64,000 bases of DNA from Sclerotiophoma versabilis (taxonomy: Eukaryota > Ascomycota > Dothideomycetes > Pleosporales > Didymellaceae), in NCBI GenBank assembly GCA_012274445.1, contig JAAROD010000014.1:179001-243000 (forward strand), written 5' to 3'. Of the stretch, positions 10,809 through 22,585 are shown one piece after another. The first letter of the stretch is position 1, and each line of letters begins with the position of its first letter. The position numbers and the translations under genes were made by a program. The notes below the pieces were generated by a model. The model saw only the letters and a program-made list of their open reading frames with translations. It was not told the origin of the DNA and searched no databases.

Positions 10809-12777
10809 CTACCGACCGAAGCTAAACCAGCCCTTCTTGACTTTCGGCCTTTCTTCTTGCTTCTCCTCCTCCTGCTGCTCCGCTTTCTCTGGCTCTGGTT
10901 CCTGCACTTGCTGCGCCCTGCCTGGGTACTCGACGTAGTTCCATGCGACATCCAAGAAGAGCGGCTTGACAGGCACGGGCTTGAGTTTTGGCGGCCAGGT
11001 GACGAGGTTCTTGAGATCGACGGAGCCGGAGGATGGGTACTCGTTCAGGCGCTCAACGACAGGGGCGGCGTTGGTCAGGCCTGCTTTTGAGGCGGTGTCG
11101 GAGTTGGCGGAGAGCTGGGTGAGGGCGACGACGCCGCGGTAGTGTGAAGTCAGGTTCTCGAGGGTTTGCTTGAGGGTTGAAGCTTGTTGCTCGGAGACGG
11201 CGAGTTTCGTGGCGTTTGAGGTGGTGGTGGACGTCGAGTTCGGTGCGGGTGTTGCTTGCGAAGACAGAGACAGAGCGCGGCTGCAGAGAGCGAGGGCTTG
11301 CTTGTGTGCGGTGAGGAAAGCATGCGAGTGCGACAGGTTTAGACACTTCAGGGCTTGGAAGTAGGCGCGCTGTCCGTCGAGCTCGGCAATGAAACGTGTG
11401 TCGCGTGCTGCACCTCTGAGGTCCTTGATCGAGTCGATACTCTGCAGGATGGCATCGTACAAGGCGACACGCTCTCGGAGCCTTGCCAGCTTGCGACCTG
11501 TTGGCTCCTCCCGCTCGGCCCACTCCTTTCCGTCTTTGCGCGGCCGTCTTGGCTTCTGGGGCGGGTTTGGTGCAAACGTGAGGCCATCATCTGCACCAAT
11601 AAGCACCCTGTTCCTGCCAATGCGCCATGAGATCAGATCGTAGTTGACGGCCAGGTTGGTGACGCGGAGGTCCTGCATGCGCGCATCGCCCTCATCAACG
11701 CCCTCCTTCTCCAGCTCTTCGATCGCCCTTCGTGTAGCGTCGACGGCGTCCTGGCTTGCGATGAGGATGTCGTCATATGCGTTGGCGCGGTCCTTGGGTG
11801 AGGATGAGGCGCTTGACTGGTCAAGGTTGCTAGATGCACTTTCAATCGAGACGAGAGCCTGCCCAATGGCAGCATCGACGATGTTGGCGGTACGGCCGCG
11901 CCAAGTGATCTGGGAGCCTGGTTTTGTTAGCGTTTTCCGGTCAAGTATTTCTGGGTTTCCTTACTCGATGCAGTCGCTTCCTCCTCTTGCAGTGCTGTTG
12001 CATCGATCTGCTGCACGGCCTTTACCAGCTGCTCATCGTTGCTGGGGAAGTACTTCTTTGCAACAGCCGGCACACCAACAGTGCGAGGAATGCGGTTCTG
12101 GTACGCGGCGTATCGAATGCTTGGGTCAATAGTTCCTGTCAGGACATCCTTGAACAGGTCCTTTTTGGTGGCCTTGTGCAGAGCACTGTACACAACGCGA
12201 GCTGCGGCGAAGTTCGTGAGACAAGAATCCCAGCGCTGAGGCGAGGCGGCCTTGGCCTTGATGCCCTCGGCCTGCTTCTCGAACTCCTGGGCACCAGCAA
12301 GAGCATACACGTATGCCTTGGCCTCCAGCACGTCCGTCGCCGTAGCCCCGCTCGCGGAATCTGACAGCAGTGCAACAACGGCCTTGGCGCTCTGGACGGC
12401 CTTGTGCAGTCGCGAGATGATGTGTTGGCGGGTGGAGCCGGTGATGTTCTTGTCGGCGTTGTCCTCGGAGTGGAGGGCCTTCATCGCCATTGCGTGCGCC
12501 CAGGCGCGCTCGGAGGTGAGGAGCAGCAGGTGGAGGAACCTTGACTGTCAGCGAATGCAGGCATGCACGACAGCCACTATACACACTCGATGTTCTTCGC
12601 AATGTCCTCGGCCGTCACGGGGGCCTTTGCAGCATATTTGGCATTTTTGGGCGTGGCCCGCCCAAGCTTCTTCTGCACGATGCGCAGTCGACGGGTCAAT
12701 TGGGCGCGGTAGGTGCTGTAGTCGCCCAGGAGGAAGGCGGCCTCGCGGTACTCGACGACATACTTGGTGATGTCCAT
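10809..12777 (-). CDS. srp68: Signal recognition particle subunit SRP68
   Basis: SRP68 binds SRP RNA as a heterodimer with SRP72 in the particle that targets nascent secretory and membrane proteins to the ER. I read three exons on the minus strand: 12777-12587, 12539-11965 and 11917-10809, totalling 624 codons plus stop, normal for fungal SRP68. The 47-nt first intron restores NIEFLHLLLLTSERAWAHAM, a signature of the RNA-binding domain. The second junction restores TASSSQITWRGR, also family-typical. The C-terminus is charged (EPEPEKAEQQEEEKQEERP) and ends KKGWFSFGR. The start at MDITKYVVEYREAAFLLGDY matches the conserved N-terminus, so an in-frame upstream extension was not used. It is divergent from the PPR gene at 13193. 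Confidence 0.95.
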
Positions 12778-13192
12778 GGCTGCGGTCGTAGAGCTGGAGC
12801 TGGACGGCAGTGTGGGGTAGCATGCATGGGCGCGGTGTCGAGACGGAAGTTTACATAAGCAGAGTCTTAGAGCGCCGGAAAGTCGAATGTCAGGCGTTTC
12901 TGAATTAAATTTGGTGGAATCATCGATATCCGCACGCGCCATTGCCACCACGCCGCGCAGGAGCAGTCTCTCTTTCGCCGTACACTACTCTCGTTTCCTT
13001 CCATGTCTGCATTGCCGGAGTTCCGTCTCGTTTTGTCGAACAACCACCCCCATCGCCACGGCTCGACCCTGCATCTGCAAGCTCCGAGTTAGCTATCAGA
13101 TTGCTGCACCCCCAACCCTTGACGGCCTCTAGTACTCCGCACCTTCCCTAGCCCGCACTGCTGCATTGCCTGCGCATTCGACGTCCCGGGTG
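12778..13192. promoter_or_regulatory. Divergent promoter srp68 / PPR gene
   Basis: About 415 bases separate the two divergent start codons. The stretch contains pyrimidine-rich tracts (about 12960-13050) but no motif I would name. Confidence 0.4.
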
Positions 13193-16100
13193 ATGCTCGA
13201 GCGCGCTTCGACATGCCTTGAATCCGGCGGACGCCAGCTCTTTCGCGCTCCCACGTCAGCTCTGCGCACTCGCCGCAAGCTGCACTCGACCTTCTGGCAC
13301 CACGGTGCAAGCGACCTCAGCCTGCCGCTATGGTGGGCCGTCAACCCAACACCCAATGGCGGCGCTGATCAGCCGGCAACCAGCTGCGCCGACGCTGCGC
13401 CGCTGGACTTCTTGTACCCCGAGAAAACCCTGGCGTTGTTGAGGAAGCTCTCGGTGCGGAGTGATGCTGCGTCAGAAGCGAAGCGGCAGCAATTGAACCG
13501 GGCCGTGACTCGCGGCTATGCTACCGTGCGGCGCGTCGAGTCTGGAGTGGCAGCGGGGTTGGAGGCGCGGGAAGACGGGGTGGATGCAGCGGCAGCAAAG
13601 GATGCGAAGCGAGAGATGCACGAGCGCTTGATGGGATCGTCTGCCCAAGAGTCTCTGAGTGAGCTGTTGCGCCGGAGAGAAGCAGGAAAGCAAGAGCTGG
13701 CCTGGCAACTCTACAACGCCCTCCCAGCCCAAGCGCCCTTAGGTGACCCATCTGATCTGCTACTGCCTCTGCTCGAGTACCTCACCACAGACAATGAGCT
13801 GGTAGTGCCAACACGCATCATCAAGCTATTCGATCAGCTTCCGGAGACGGCCCGCACTGCGTCATCCTACCGAGCCGCCATCATTGCCTATATTTCTCTT
13901 CGAGAGATTGGACCAGCTCTTAGTTTACATCGCACCGCTGCCAAAGGAGGACGCTTTGTAAAGCATGAGGACGACGTGCCCGACATTGGGACGGACGTCA
14001 TCCTCCAACGACTTGTCGCTGATGAGCAATGGGATCTCGCCCTTCGCGTATACTCAACCTACATTTCTGAGACCCGCTTCAGCATCAGGCGCCAAAGAAC
14101 AACGTATCGAATTCGCTGGGGCCAGGTGACATTGCCAGAGATTTGGCAAAAAGCCGCACAACTCCCGGAGATCAAGGAGCACACGCAGTCGCTCTTTGTT
14201 TATATTCGTCAACACAAAGATGAGCTCACATCAAAACCCAAGAAGAAGGAGCTGTTCTACACCTTTGTCCAGAGCTTCCTTCCCCATGTTATGGATAGAG
14301 TTTTGCACGTGCGTAAGCCAGACGAGGACGAAATTTGGACCTGGTTCATCGCACTTTTTGACAATCTCCATGCGCTGGAGATACCAGTTGACGCCAGCTA
14401 CGATTACGCCATTACCGCAATGCTCACAATGGACCGATATCGCGCTTACACAAATCAGCGGAAGCTCCATCTTGAACTGTATCGTAGATATCGACAGTGG
14501 TACCTTTACGATCGCGTGGATGACCCTGGGTGGAAACAAATGCCACCCCAGCTACCCCTGCTGTCGTTGGTTCTAAACGCTCACGGAGCCCACGATAGTC
14601 TGCAACGTGTCAATGACTTGGTGCACGATCATCGTACCTTCTATCCTGGTAACCCACTTCCACCCAACGTTCTACAGTCTCTGCTGTTAATCTACGCCGA
14701 GCACGGCGACGTCGAGCGAGTCAACGAATATCTCGCCGAATCGCAAGCTAACTATGGACATCCAACTCCTAAACAAGCCAACTCTCTCTTATACGTCCAG
14801 GCTCGACGTGCCGACGTCCCTGGAGCGTTGGCAGCATTCCGTCGTATTCGCGAGGACCTTGGCCTCACGCCTGACATACAAATGTGGAATACCTTGCTCC
14901 TTGCCTATGTTCGTGCGGACGACCTAGACGGTGCGCTCGAAGTTTTCAATCATGCCGTGGACGCTGGTATGCAGCCGAATGTACACACGTTCGGTCCTAT
15001 GCTTGACATGTGTGCTAACAGGGGCGACATCGAAGCCTTTGAATCACTGTATTCCAGAGCAAAGCAAATGGACGTTCCATTGGACAGAGATGTTCGGGCT
15101 CGATCAGGCTATGTTCAGGCCTTTTTGAATGCCGAAGATGCAGATGCCGCGGAAGAGATTGCACAAGGTATGCTGAAGCAGTGGAAGGCCGGGATGCTCA
15201 CCGGGCACCCGCTCACGCATACCTGGAATATCATGATCCAGTACTACGCCCTGAGAGGCGATGTCGCCAATAGCAGAAGACTATACCGGGAGATGGTCGA
15301 GAACAAGATTCCTCTGGACAACATCACTTTCGCCAGTCTGATGCGATCCTTGGTTGAGATCAAGCAGACCAACGCTGCGTACAAGATCCTCAGAGTGACG
15401 CTTCCAGAACATAAAATGCGCGTGGAGGCCATCCACTATGCAATCGTCATGACTGGGTTCCTGAAAGAAGGACAGTACGACTTGGCATTGGAAGCCTATG
15501 AGCGCATGACCGAACGCAACGTAAACCAAACTATAAGTTCCCGTCAGGCATCCATCAACACCGTTGGCATGTCCGAGTTGGTAAGGTTGCTGCAAGCCAA
15601 TAATCGCAACCCCCGACAACATCTCAAGCACGTTGAAGAGCTCCTTCGTGGCATGCTGACAAGTGGCGATGTCGGCAAAGATATAGCCCATCGTCAACCA
15701 GACCACAACCGCTACCTTGACGCGCATACCCAGTCTGCTGTCCCAGCTTCCTACTATGGCCTCCTCATCACCCTCTACAACGCTCGTGGCGCTTACCAGA
15801 TCTGCAAGGAGCTCTTCGCAAAGGCAGAGGCTACAATGGAGCCTTCAAACTTCGACGCTCCCACGACCTTCCTCACCGCTATCATGGAAGCCCACTACCG
15901 CGCCAAAGAATGGGACGAAGTAGAGAAATGCTGGAACCTTGTCCGCCAGTCTTCTTCCAAGCTGATCAAGACCTTCCAGCAAGTCATGAACCCAGCCCCC
16001 GAGCCACCCGAATCCCCTTCCCTCACCGACGGCACCGTAATCCAACGCTTCGAAGAGTCGCGCATTGCGCTCAACCGCCGCCAAGTCATCACCAAAGCAA

Positions 16101-16642
16101 CACGTATCTACATCCGCTCGCTCATCAACCGCAACCGCAAGAAGAACGCGACACGCACGCTCCTCCAAAAAGCCCAAGTTACCGTCCGCGACCTGCTCGT
16201 CAACGGCTTCGTAATCGACAACTTCACCTGGAACGAGTTCATCGTGGCGCTCGCGCAAAACGGCCAGATCGTCACTGCATTTACCATTGCAGAAACCTAC
16301 CTCATGTCGCGCTTCCCCGGGTGGCGCAATCTCACACCCTTCTATGTGCGCCAAGACAGGAAAGGGTACCAATTTATGGAGCTAAGGCACTACGATATCA
16401 AGCGCAACAGCGTGCTGCCGCGGTACAAGACGTTGGTCGTGCTGGCCAAGGCCATGGCGGGTGTCAGGGAGGACGAGCGCAATGGCGTGGGATATGTGGA
16501 GAGGGAGGCAAAGTGGGCACGGGAGATTCTCGAAGAGAAGGCGCCGAGAGTGTGTCGTGCGGTAGAGACTATGCCGCGCACTAATGACGAGATACAGGAG
16601 AGGTATTTTGGAAACCAGAGAGGGTCTTGGGTGAAGTACTAG
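13193..16642 (+). CDS. Mitochondrial PPR protein, CYA5/Pet309-like
   Basis: Single exon, 1149 residues from the ATG at 13193. In-frame codons upstream lack an ATG. The N-terminus has a classical mitochondrial presequence: Arg-rich, no acidic cluster, with RTRRKLHSTFW near residues 26-36. Tandem 35-residue pentatricopeptide repeats are evident between about nt 14500 and 15960. Examples are TPDIQMWNTLLLAYVRADD followed by LDGALEVFNHAVDAGMQPNV, and HTWNIMIQYYALRGDVANSR. Proteins of this type bind specific organellar transcripts. Length and overall form fit the Neurospora CYA-5 / yeast Pet309 group, which is needed for COX1 mRNA expression. That assignment rests on family resemblance, not on a residue test. 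It shares a divergent promoter with srp68. Confidence 0.85.
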   Translation: MLERASTCLESGGRQLFRAPTSALRTRRKLHSTFWHHGASDLSLPLWWAVNPTPNGGADQPATSCADAAPLDFLYPEKTLALLRKLSVRSDAASEAKRQQLNRAVTRGYATVRRVESGVAAGLEAREDGVDAAAAKDAKREMHERLMGSSAQESLSELLRRREAGKQELAWQLYNALPAQAPLGDPSDLLLPLLEYLTTDNELVVPTRIIKLFDQLPETARTASSYRAAIIAYISLREIGPALSLHRTAAKGGRFVKHEDDVPDIGTDVILQRLVADEQWDLALRVYSTYISETRFSIRRQRTTYRIRWGQVTLPEIWQKAAQLPEIKEHTQSLFVYIRQHKDELTSKPKKKELFYTFVQSFLPHVMDRVLHVRKPDEDEIWTWFIALFDNLHALEIPVDASYDYAITAMLTMDRYRAYTNQRKLHLELYRRYRQWYLYDRVDDPGWKQMPPQLPLLSLVLNAHGAHDSLQRVNDLVHDHRTFYPGNPLPPNVLQSLLLIYAEHGDVERVNEYLAESQANYGHPTPKQANSLLYVQARRADVPGALAAFRRIREDLGLTPDIQMWNTLLLAYVRADDLDGALEVFNHAVDAGMQPNVHTFGPMLDMCANRGDIEAFESLYSRAKQMDVPLDRDVRARSGYVQAFLNAEDADAAEEIAQGMLKQWKAGMLTGHPLTHTWNIMIQYYALRGDVANSRRLYREMVENKIPLDNITFASLMRSLVEIKQTNAAYKILRVTLPEHKMRVEAIHYAIVMTGFLKEGQYDLALEAYERMTERNVNQTISSRQASINTVGMSELVRLLQANNRNPRQHLKHVEELLRGMLTSGDVGKDIAHRQPDHNRYLDAHTQSAVPASYYGLLITLYNARGAYQICKELFAKAEATMEPSNFDAPTTFLTAIMEAHYRAKEWDEVEKCWNLVRQSSSKLIKTFQQVMNPAPEPPESPSLTDGTVIQRFEESRIALNRRQVITKATRIYIRSLINRNRKKNATRTLLQKAQVTVRDLLVNGFVIDNFTWNEFIVALAQNGQIVTAFTIAETYLMSRFPGWRNLTPFYVRQDRKGYQFMELRHYDIKRNSVLPRYKTLVVLAKAMAGVREDERNGVGYVEREAKWAREILEEKAPRVCRAVETMPRTNDEIQERYFGNQRGSWVKY

Positions 16643-17006
16643 AATTGTTGTACGATAGTGTAATCCTGTATTAATGACCTCGGGTGTGGTGTGTATATAT
16701 GTAGAATATAGTAAAGCTATGGTTTTCCTGTTTGAAAAGCGTTGTTGAGAGTGAGTGGTCTATTACACACGATAAGGGAGGTCCGATCTTGTATCGAAAC
16801 GTCTAGGATTGAGAGGTTCGTTGCGAATGATGTCAATCTCAAAGCGTGGTGATGTTGTTCGTGAGACTCGTCGAGGGAGTGCTGTGCAGCCAATGAGAGC
16901 TTGGACCCTGTGAAACGCGCAACAACGTCAACGCGAAGCGCAATCTGGCACGTACCGATAGAGCTCCAGCAAGCCCACCACAAGCTGAGCTCCAACCACA
17001 TCCGCC
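16643..17006. other. Intergenic spacer
   Basis: 364 bases holding the 3' end of the PPR gene (TATA-rich stretch near 16690-16715) and the promoter of the Yip1-family gene. Nothing else is seen. Confidence 0.45.
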
Positions 17007-18098
17007 ATGGCAAACCGAGGCTACGATGTCGTTGTTGACGTCGACCAAGAGGTGAGACAGACTCCATCAAATCCCAAAACTGCAAGGGTCCGCAGCTGAC
17101 ACCTTCCAGGGCGACCTAGGCCACACCGACCTGCAAGAGGACCTCGAATTCCACAGCTCCAGTACGTACATCACCCACCAGACATGCTCCTCAACTAACG
17201 CCTTGCTCAGACTTCGAAACCAATCCCTCGCGCGGCGCAAAGATCCAACCCGACTCCTCCTCCTTCCTCCCCGGCCCGGCGACCGCGCAATCCCCCAGCG
17301 GCAGCCGCAAACGCCTCCTCTGGACGCTCTCCTTCTACGCGCAAGCCTTCGACGTCGACACTGCCGAAGTCCTGCGCCGCTGCACCGCCACCCTCTACCC
17401 ACGCGCCAACTTCCTCGACGTGCTAGAGGGCAACCCAGATCTGTATGGGCCCGTGTGGATCGCGACGACAGTAGTGGTGATTCTGTTCCTCACCGGCACC
17501 ATCAACCAGTACCTCGCACACGCAGGCAAGGATCACTTTGCGTATGATTTCAAGCTGCTGAGCGGCGCCGCGGGGCTGGTGTACGGATACACAGCTGTGG
17601 TCCCCGTGGGACTGTGGGGGGTGCTGAAGTGGTACGGGAGCGAGAGTGCGAATCTGCTCGAGTGCGCGTGTCTGTACGGGTACGCGAATCTGGTCTGGAT
17701 CGCCGTGGCGCTGGTGAGCTGGAGTCCAATTTCAAGTAAGTCTTGCAAGGGTTGGGAAATCGAACCATCGTTTCCCTTCTTTCCTCATTCCTTTTTTTTT
17801 TGCTGCCTTTCTTCTTCAGCCTCACTACTAACACGAACAAAAAAAAATAGTCCTGAATTACACCTTTGTCGCCCTCGGCCTCGCCGCATCCGCTACCTTC
17901 CTCCTCCGCAACTTATACCCCGTCCTCTCCACCACCGAATCAAAGACATCCAAGATCCTGCTCATCGTCGTCCTGGCCCTGCACGCCGGCTTCGCCATTG
18001 CAATCAAGGTGCTATTCTTCGCCGCGACGAGCCCCGTGGGCCCGAACAAGGGCGACGACAAAAAGACGGATCCGGCGAGGATGCTCTTGGGACTGTAG
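17007..18098 (+). CDS. Yip1-family Golgi membrane protein (YIPF1/2-like)
   Basis: Four exons: 17007-17051, 17110-17161, 17211-17735 and 17851-18098, giving 289 residues. All phases fit. The soluble N-terminus is followed by the family segment LSFYAQAFDVDTAEVLRRC and then NPDLYGPVWIATTVVVILF. Five hydrophobic segments follow to the C-terminus. This order and the DLYGP motif are typical of Yip1-domain proteins of the YIPF1/2 (yeast Yip4/Yip5-like) branch, which sit in Golgi and endosome membranes and interact with Rab GTPases. The third intron (115 nt) has a T-run and an A-run just before the acceptor. It is convergent with the glycogen phosphorylase gene. Confidence 0.9.
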
Positions 18099-18599
18099 TG
18101 CTGGATGTTATTTCGCTTTGACGACGATTCCGTGATGAATAATACCATTCCACGGCTACAATGAGGAGAAGCGTCATGACAGATTAAGTCATCTATCTGT
18201 CGCTTGTAGAAATTATCGATCTTGGGCTGCGGCATTTCTTTTTTGGGCTGCATATTTGGCGTACAGACTGCCGTGTCGGATCTTACAATTGATTCTGAGG
18301 TGCTGAGAGCGATGCATCTCGCTCGTTTGGGTATTGGTATTGGAAACGAAGAACTCTGCTGGCCGACTTGACTGACTGTATGGCGTTGCGGGGAACGGGA
18401 CAGCCAAAGCGCCCATTTCAGTTCCCGTGCAATTCACAACTAAATGTAGACTGTTACGCACATTGCGCAGAATATGAGAATTAAACACAAAGTTACAAGA
18501 ACACAGCGTATTGATATTATAAGTAAGGTCGAAACCATCTACTAGTCCGTGGATCTACCTGAACCAATCCAGACGTATAGTAACGTCACATCACCTCAC
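18099..18599. other. Convergent intergenic region
   Basis: 500 bases between two convergent stop codons. Only 3' UTR material is expected. No gene is seen. Confidence 0.5.
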
Positions 18600-21540
18600 C
18601 TACGGCGCAGGCTCATCCTTAGGAACGAGCGGCTCAACGTTCCAGATGCTCTCCGCGTACTCGTCGATACATCTGTCACTAGTGAAGAAACCCATGCGGG
18701 CGACCGTCAGGATGGTCTTTGTGGTCCACTCCTCGGTGTTCTTGTAGCTCTCATCAATCGACTCCTGCGTCTTGATGTACGAGTCGAAGTCGTCCGAGAC
18801 CAGGTAATAGTCGCCGTGGTCGACAATGCCATTCAGCAGAGCAGAGAAGCGATCTGCATCGCCGAATGTGCCCTTGTGAATGGCATCAAAAACGTTTGCA
18901 AGCTGAGGCTCGAGCTCGTAGTGCTTGTACAAGTGGGCATGGCGGAGGTCCTCAACGTCCTCGGATAGATTACCGAAAAGGAAGATGTTCTCTTCGCCAA
19001 TTTCACGGGTGATCTCGATGTTGGCACCATCACAAGTACCAATGATGAGGCCGCCGTTAAGGCAGAACTTCATGTTACTTGTACCACTGGCTTCAGTACC
19101 GGCAGTGGAGATGTGCTCGCTGATGTCGCTAGCAGGGATGATAATCTCAGCCTTGCTGACGTTGTAATCCTCCAAGAAGATCACCTTAAGCAGGTCACCA
19201 ACTTCCTTGTCATTGTTGACAACATCGCCAACCTTGTTGATGAGGTGGATGACGGTCTTTGCCATCCAGTATCCGGGCGCAGCCTTGCCACCGAAGATAG
19301 AAACGCGAGGAGCGAGCTTCTTCCTTTCTTCTGGCGACATAGCCTTGATTTGGAGGTAGCGGTGGATGACACCGAAGATGTTGAGCTGCTGACGCTTGTA
19401 CTCGTGGATTCGCTTGACCTGAACATCAAAGAGGGCGGCTGGGTTGACTGTGACACCATTGTGCTCCTTGATATGCTGAGCGAGACGGACCTTGTTGGCA
19501 TATTTGATCTCGCGGAATTCTTTCCTGAACTCCTTGTCATCAACGTAGGCCTCGAGCTTGTGCAGCAGAGTCAGGTCCTTCAAAAACTCGTGGTCACCAA
19601 GTTTGGATGCGATGAGCTCGGAGAGCCTGGGGTTGGCCTGGTGCAGCCATCTGCGAGGTGTAATACCGTTTGTAACGTTTGTGAACTTGTCGGGTCCGTA
19701 GATTTTTACGAAGTCTTTGAAAATAGTCGTCTTGATCAAGTCGGAGTGCAATTCGGCCACACCGTTGACCTTGTGGGAACCAATCAGAGCGAGGAAGGCC
19801 ATACGGACCATCTTCGGCTGCGACTCTTCAATGATGGAGACACGTCCGAGCAGGTCGCGATCGCCAGGGAAATTGCGCTCGACGAACTGGAGGAAGTTCA
19901 AATTTATGTCGTAGATGATCGTGGAGATAGTTAGCATATGAAGCAGTCCAAACAGAGTTTTTACATACCTGAAGATGGCGAGGAAGGAGATGCTGCATCA
20001 GAGGAACAGACCACTTCTCAAGCGCTTCAGGAAGGACTGTGTGGTTGGTGTAGCCAAAAGTCTTCTGCACAACTGTGAAAAGTTAGTCGGCGAAGATTAG
20101 ATTCCTTCAGACCACTTACTGTTCCACGCCTCATCCCAGTCCAGACCCTCGATATCCACCAGAATTCTTTGAAGCTCGGGAATGGCCAGAGTTGGGTGAG
20201 TGTCGTTGAGCTGAATGGCGACTTGGTTGGGGAACTCTGTCCAGGCTCGATTGCTCTTCTTGAAACGGCGCACAATGTCGTAAAGCGAGGCAGCGCACCA
20301 GAAGTACTGCTGCTTAAGTCGAAGCTCCTTGCCACGCTCGAGGTTGTCGTTGGGATACAGAACGGCAGAGATAGTCTCAGCGCGCTGCTGGTCCGCTACA
20401 GAGCTCTCATACTCGCCAGAGTTGAACTTCTGGAAGTCGAACTCACCGCTGGCAGCTTTGCTGCCCCAAAGACGAAGGTTGTTGCAAGTGCCGGTCTTGT
20501 AACCAGGAACCGGGACGTCATAAGCCACAGCCTGGACAATCTCGCCGCCTTCCCAGGAAGACTGTTGCTTGCCCTCATCGTCCTGCCAGCGGTTTACGTG
20601 GCCGTAGAACTGGATATCAACTGTAATGTCGTGTCTCTGGAATTCCCAAGGGTTGAAATCGAGCCAATAGTCTGGAACTTCTACCTGGTAACCGTCGACA
20701 ATTTCCTGCTTGAAAATTCCATATCTATAACGCAGACCGTAACCCCAGGCAGGGTAGTTCAGCGAGGCCATCGAATCGAGGAAGCAAGCGGCGAGACGTC
20801 CGAGGCCACCATTACCAAGAGCAGCGTCGTGCTCCTGAGAAACAACATCTTCCATACGGAATCCAAGGTCGGCAAGACCCTCTGCACAAGTGTCAGCGGA
20901 GCCAATGGCTACATCCTCGCGGACCAAGGCTTACTGGTAGCGATATCCTTCTGCTCGACATTGAGCATAGCATTGTCCAGAGCACGCCCCATCAAAAACT
21001 CAAGAGACAAGTCTGTGTGCATCAGCCGCTAATCTATCAGTTCTACTTGCAGGCATCTTACAGTATATGCGCTTCTGATCAGCAAAAGTCTGGCTCTGCT
21101 GTGTCTTGTTCCAGTCCAGAACCAGACGATCCCTGAACGCCAGGGCGGTTCCAGCGTACGCGGCCGACTCATCGCAGTTAAACAGCGAGCGCGCGAGTGT
21201 GGTCTCGATGTGACGAACAGTCTCCTTGTTGAACTCGTCCGGTGTGGAGAAAGGCTTGGGCATCTGTTGTCTTATCAGTACCCCACATTGTACGATGGAG
21301 CTACCCCGCAATCAGGGTACTCTGAGGGTCGCTTGAACGTACGAACTTCCTCCAAGCTTCACGCTGAGGCTCGGGAATGCTCTGCTCGACAGCCTTGATC
21401 TCGCTTGGGCCGAAGCCGGTCACGGTCCTCTTGTGCTTGGGGCGAGTGAAGTTCGCTGGCCCAACAGGACCCTTCAGGTCAGCGAGCGGGGCGCTGGTTG
21501 AGGGACGGCGCTCCCGTGGCGAGGGGTTAGCAGTCGCCAT
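18600..21540 (-). CDS. gph1: Glycogen phosphorylase
   Basis: It phosphorolyses glycogen to glucose-1-phosphate with pyridoxal phosphate as cofactor, in the cytosol. Minus-strand exons are 21540-21343, 21263-21062, 21012-20935, 20881-20120, 20072-19969 and 19919-18600, giving 887 residues, the usual fungal length. Visible family motifs include LSLEFLMGRALDNAML, the segment EHDAALGNGGLGRLAACFLD, NQVAIQLNDTHPTLAIPEL, VTNGITPRRW, VKRIHEYKRQQLN and the PLP-lysine segment EASGTSNMKFCLNGG. The N-terminal extension (about 70 residues, Ser/Pro-rich) is the kind that carries regulatory phosphorylation in yeast Gph1. The last intron is odd: it starts GTATGT after the codon for Gln in PRHLQ, has branch site GCTAAC, but ends ...CTCCACG with no AG before the conserved IIYDINLNFLQ. 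The next AG would remove those 11 residues in frame. Confidence 0.95.
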
Positions 21541-22585
21541 CTTGAGGATGTCAATTGCAGAAAAGGGCGAGTTGCTAAGTGAATGTCGGTGGCGCACAGG
21601 AGAGGGAGGGGTTGAGGGACGAATTGTGGATGAGGGAAGGGGAGGAGGTATGTTGAGGAAGCACCGGAAGCTTAGCAAGCCTGTATGCCCGCTCGATGGT
21701 GCGAGTGTTTACAATCAGGGAAAAGGATGGCAACGGTAGTGTGCGCCGCAGGAACGAGAGCTTCGGCAGGCAAGCAGCAGGAGCGAAGCACGATCACCGG
21801 TCAATTGACATCAGGAGATATTGACGACTATAATCGAACGCGGGGAAGCGATCGAGGCTGGTAGCTAGCAACAGCTCGACAGCTGTTGAGCTGCAGCTTG
21901 ATGCACGCGGTTGGTGAACCGCATGGGGTTTGGAGCCTAGTGGGGTAGCCAGACCTCTCGCCAACCAAGATTCGAGCTCGAAGCAACTGGCTAACTGGAC
22001 TGAGAGCGCATCCAATGCGCTTGTGGCAATCTGAGAAGTCAAGTGCGCGCTAGACGTTTCATACACGATGAAGCGGTGACTCTGGCACGACCAGAAGACG
22101 GTGGTGTGATGGAGGGGACGTGACGTCGGTGGATGCTGAACGCCATCGCGGAGGAAAGCTCGGGCTGCGGTGTGCGGCTCTCGGCGGGAAGAGCATGTTG
22201 GGCTGTTTCGCGTGGGCTGTCAGCCTTGCGCACATGGTCAAGTCACGATGCGAATTTATGATGTACTTGTCAAGATGTGCTGCATAGGTACAATGCGGTA
22301 TATATATGACGGTGTGATGCTATGCTACATGAATACTAAATGGTGCTATGGCAATGGCTACCATGTGTACAAGAGGGTATCGCGCAAACAATGCAAGAAA
22401 TGAGGTCGTTGATCTCGATCCTCCAAGCTGGAATACCTCCGTTAACTCCTTAATGCTGATGACGCTAAAATGCTGGATGACTGATTATGGAACAAGGTGG
22501 GTATAGTAAGCGCTGCAAGAGAAACGAAGCCAACGCTGAAGTGCGAAGAAGGCGATGCAAAATATGGAAAACGCCACGTCTGCAC
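21541..22585. other. Intergenic spacer
   Basis: About 1 kb containing the gph1 promoter and the 3' end of the cyclin gene. A short ATATATAT run lies at about 22300. No gene is supported. Confidence 0.45.

Noticed and set aside
19113..21032. Two long plus-strand frames (273 and 287 codons) antisense to glycogen phosphorylase
   Set aside because: They mirror the codon bias of the real minus-strand gene, have no motif, and cross its introns and exons without regard to structure.
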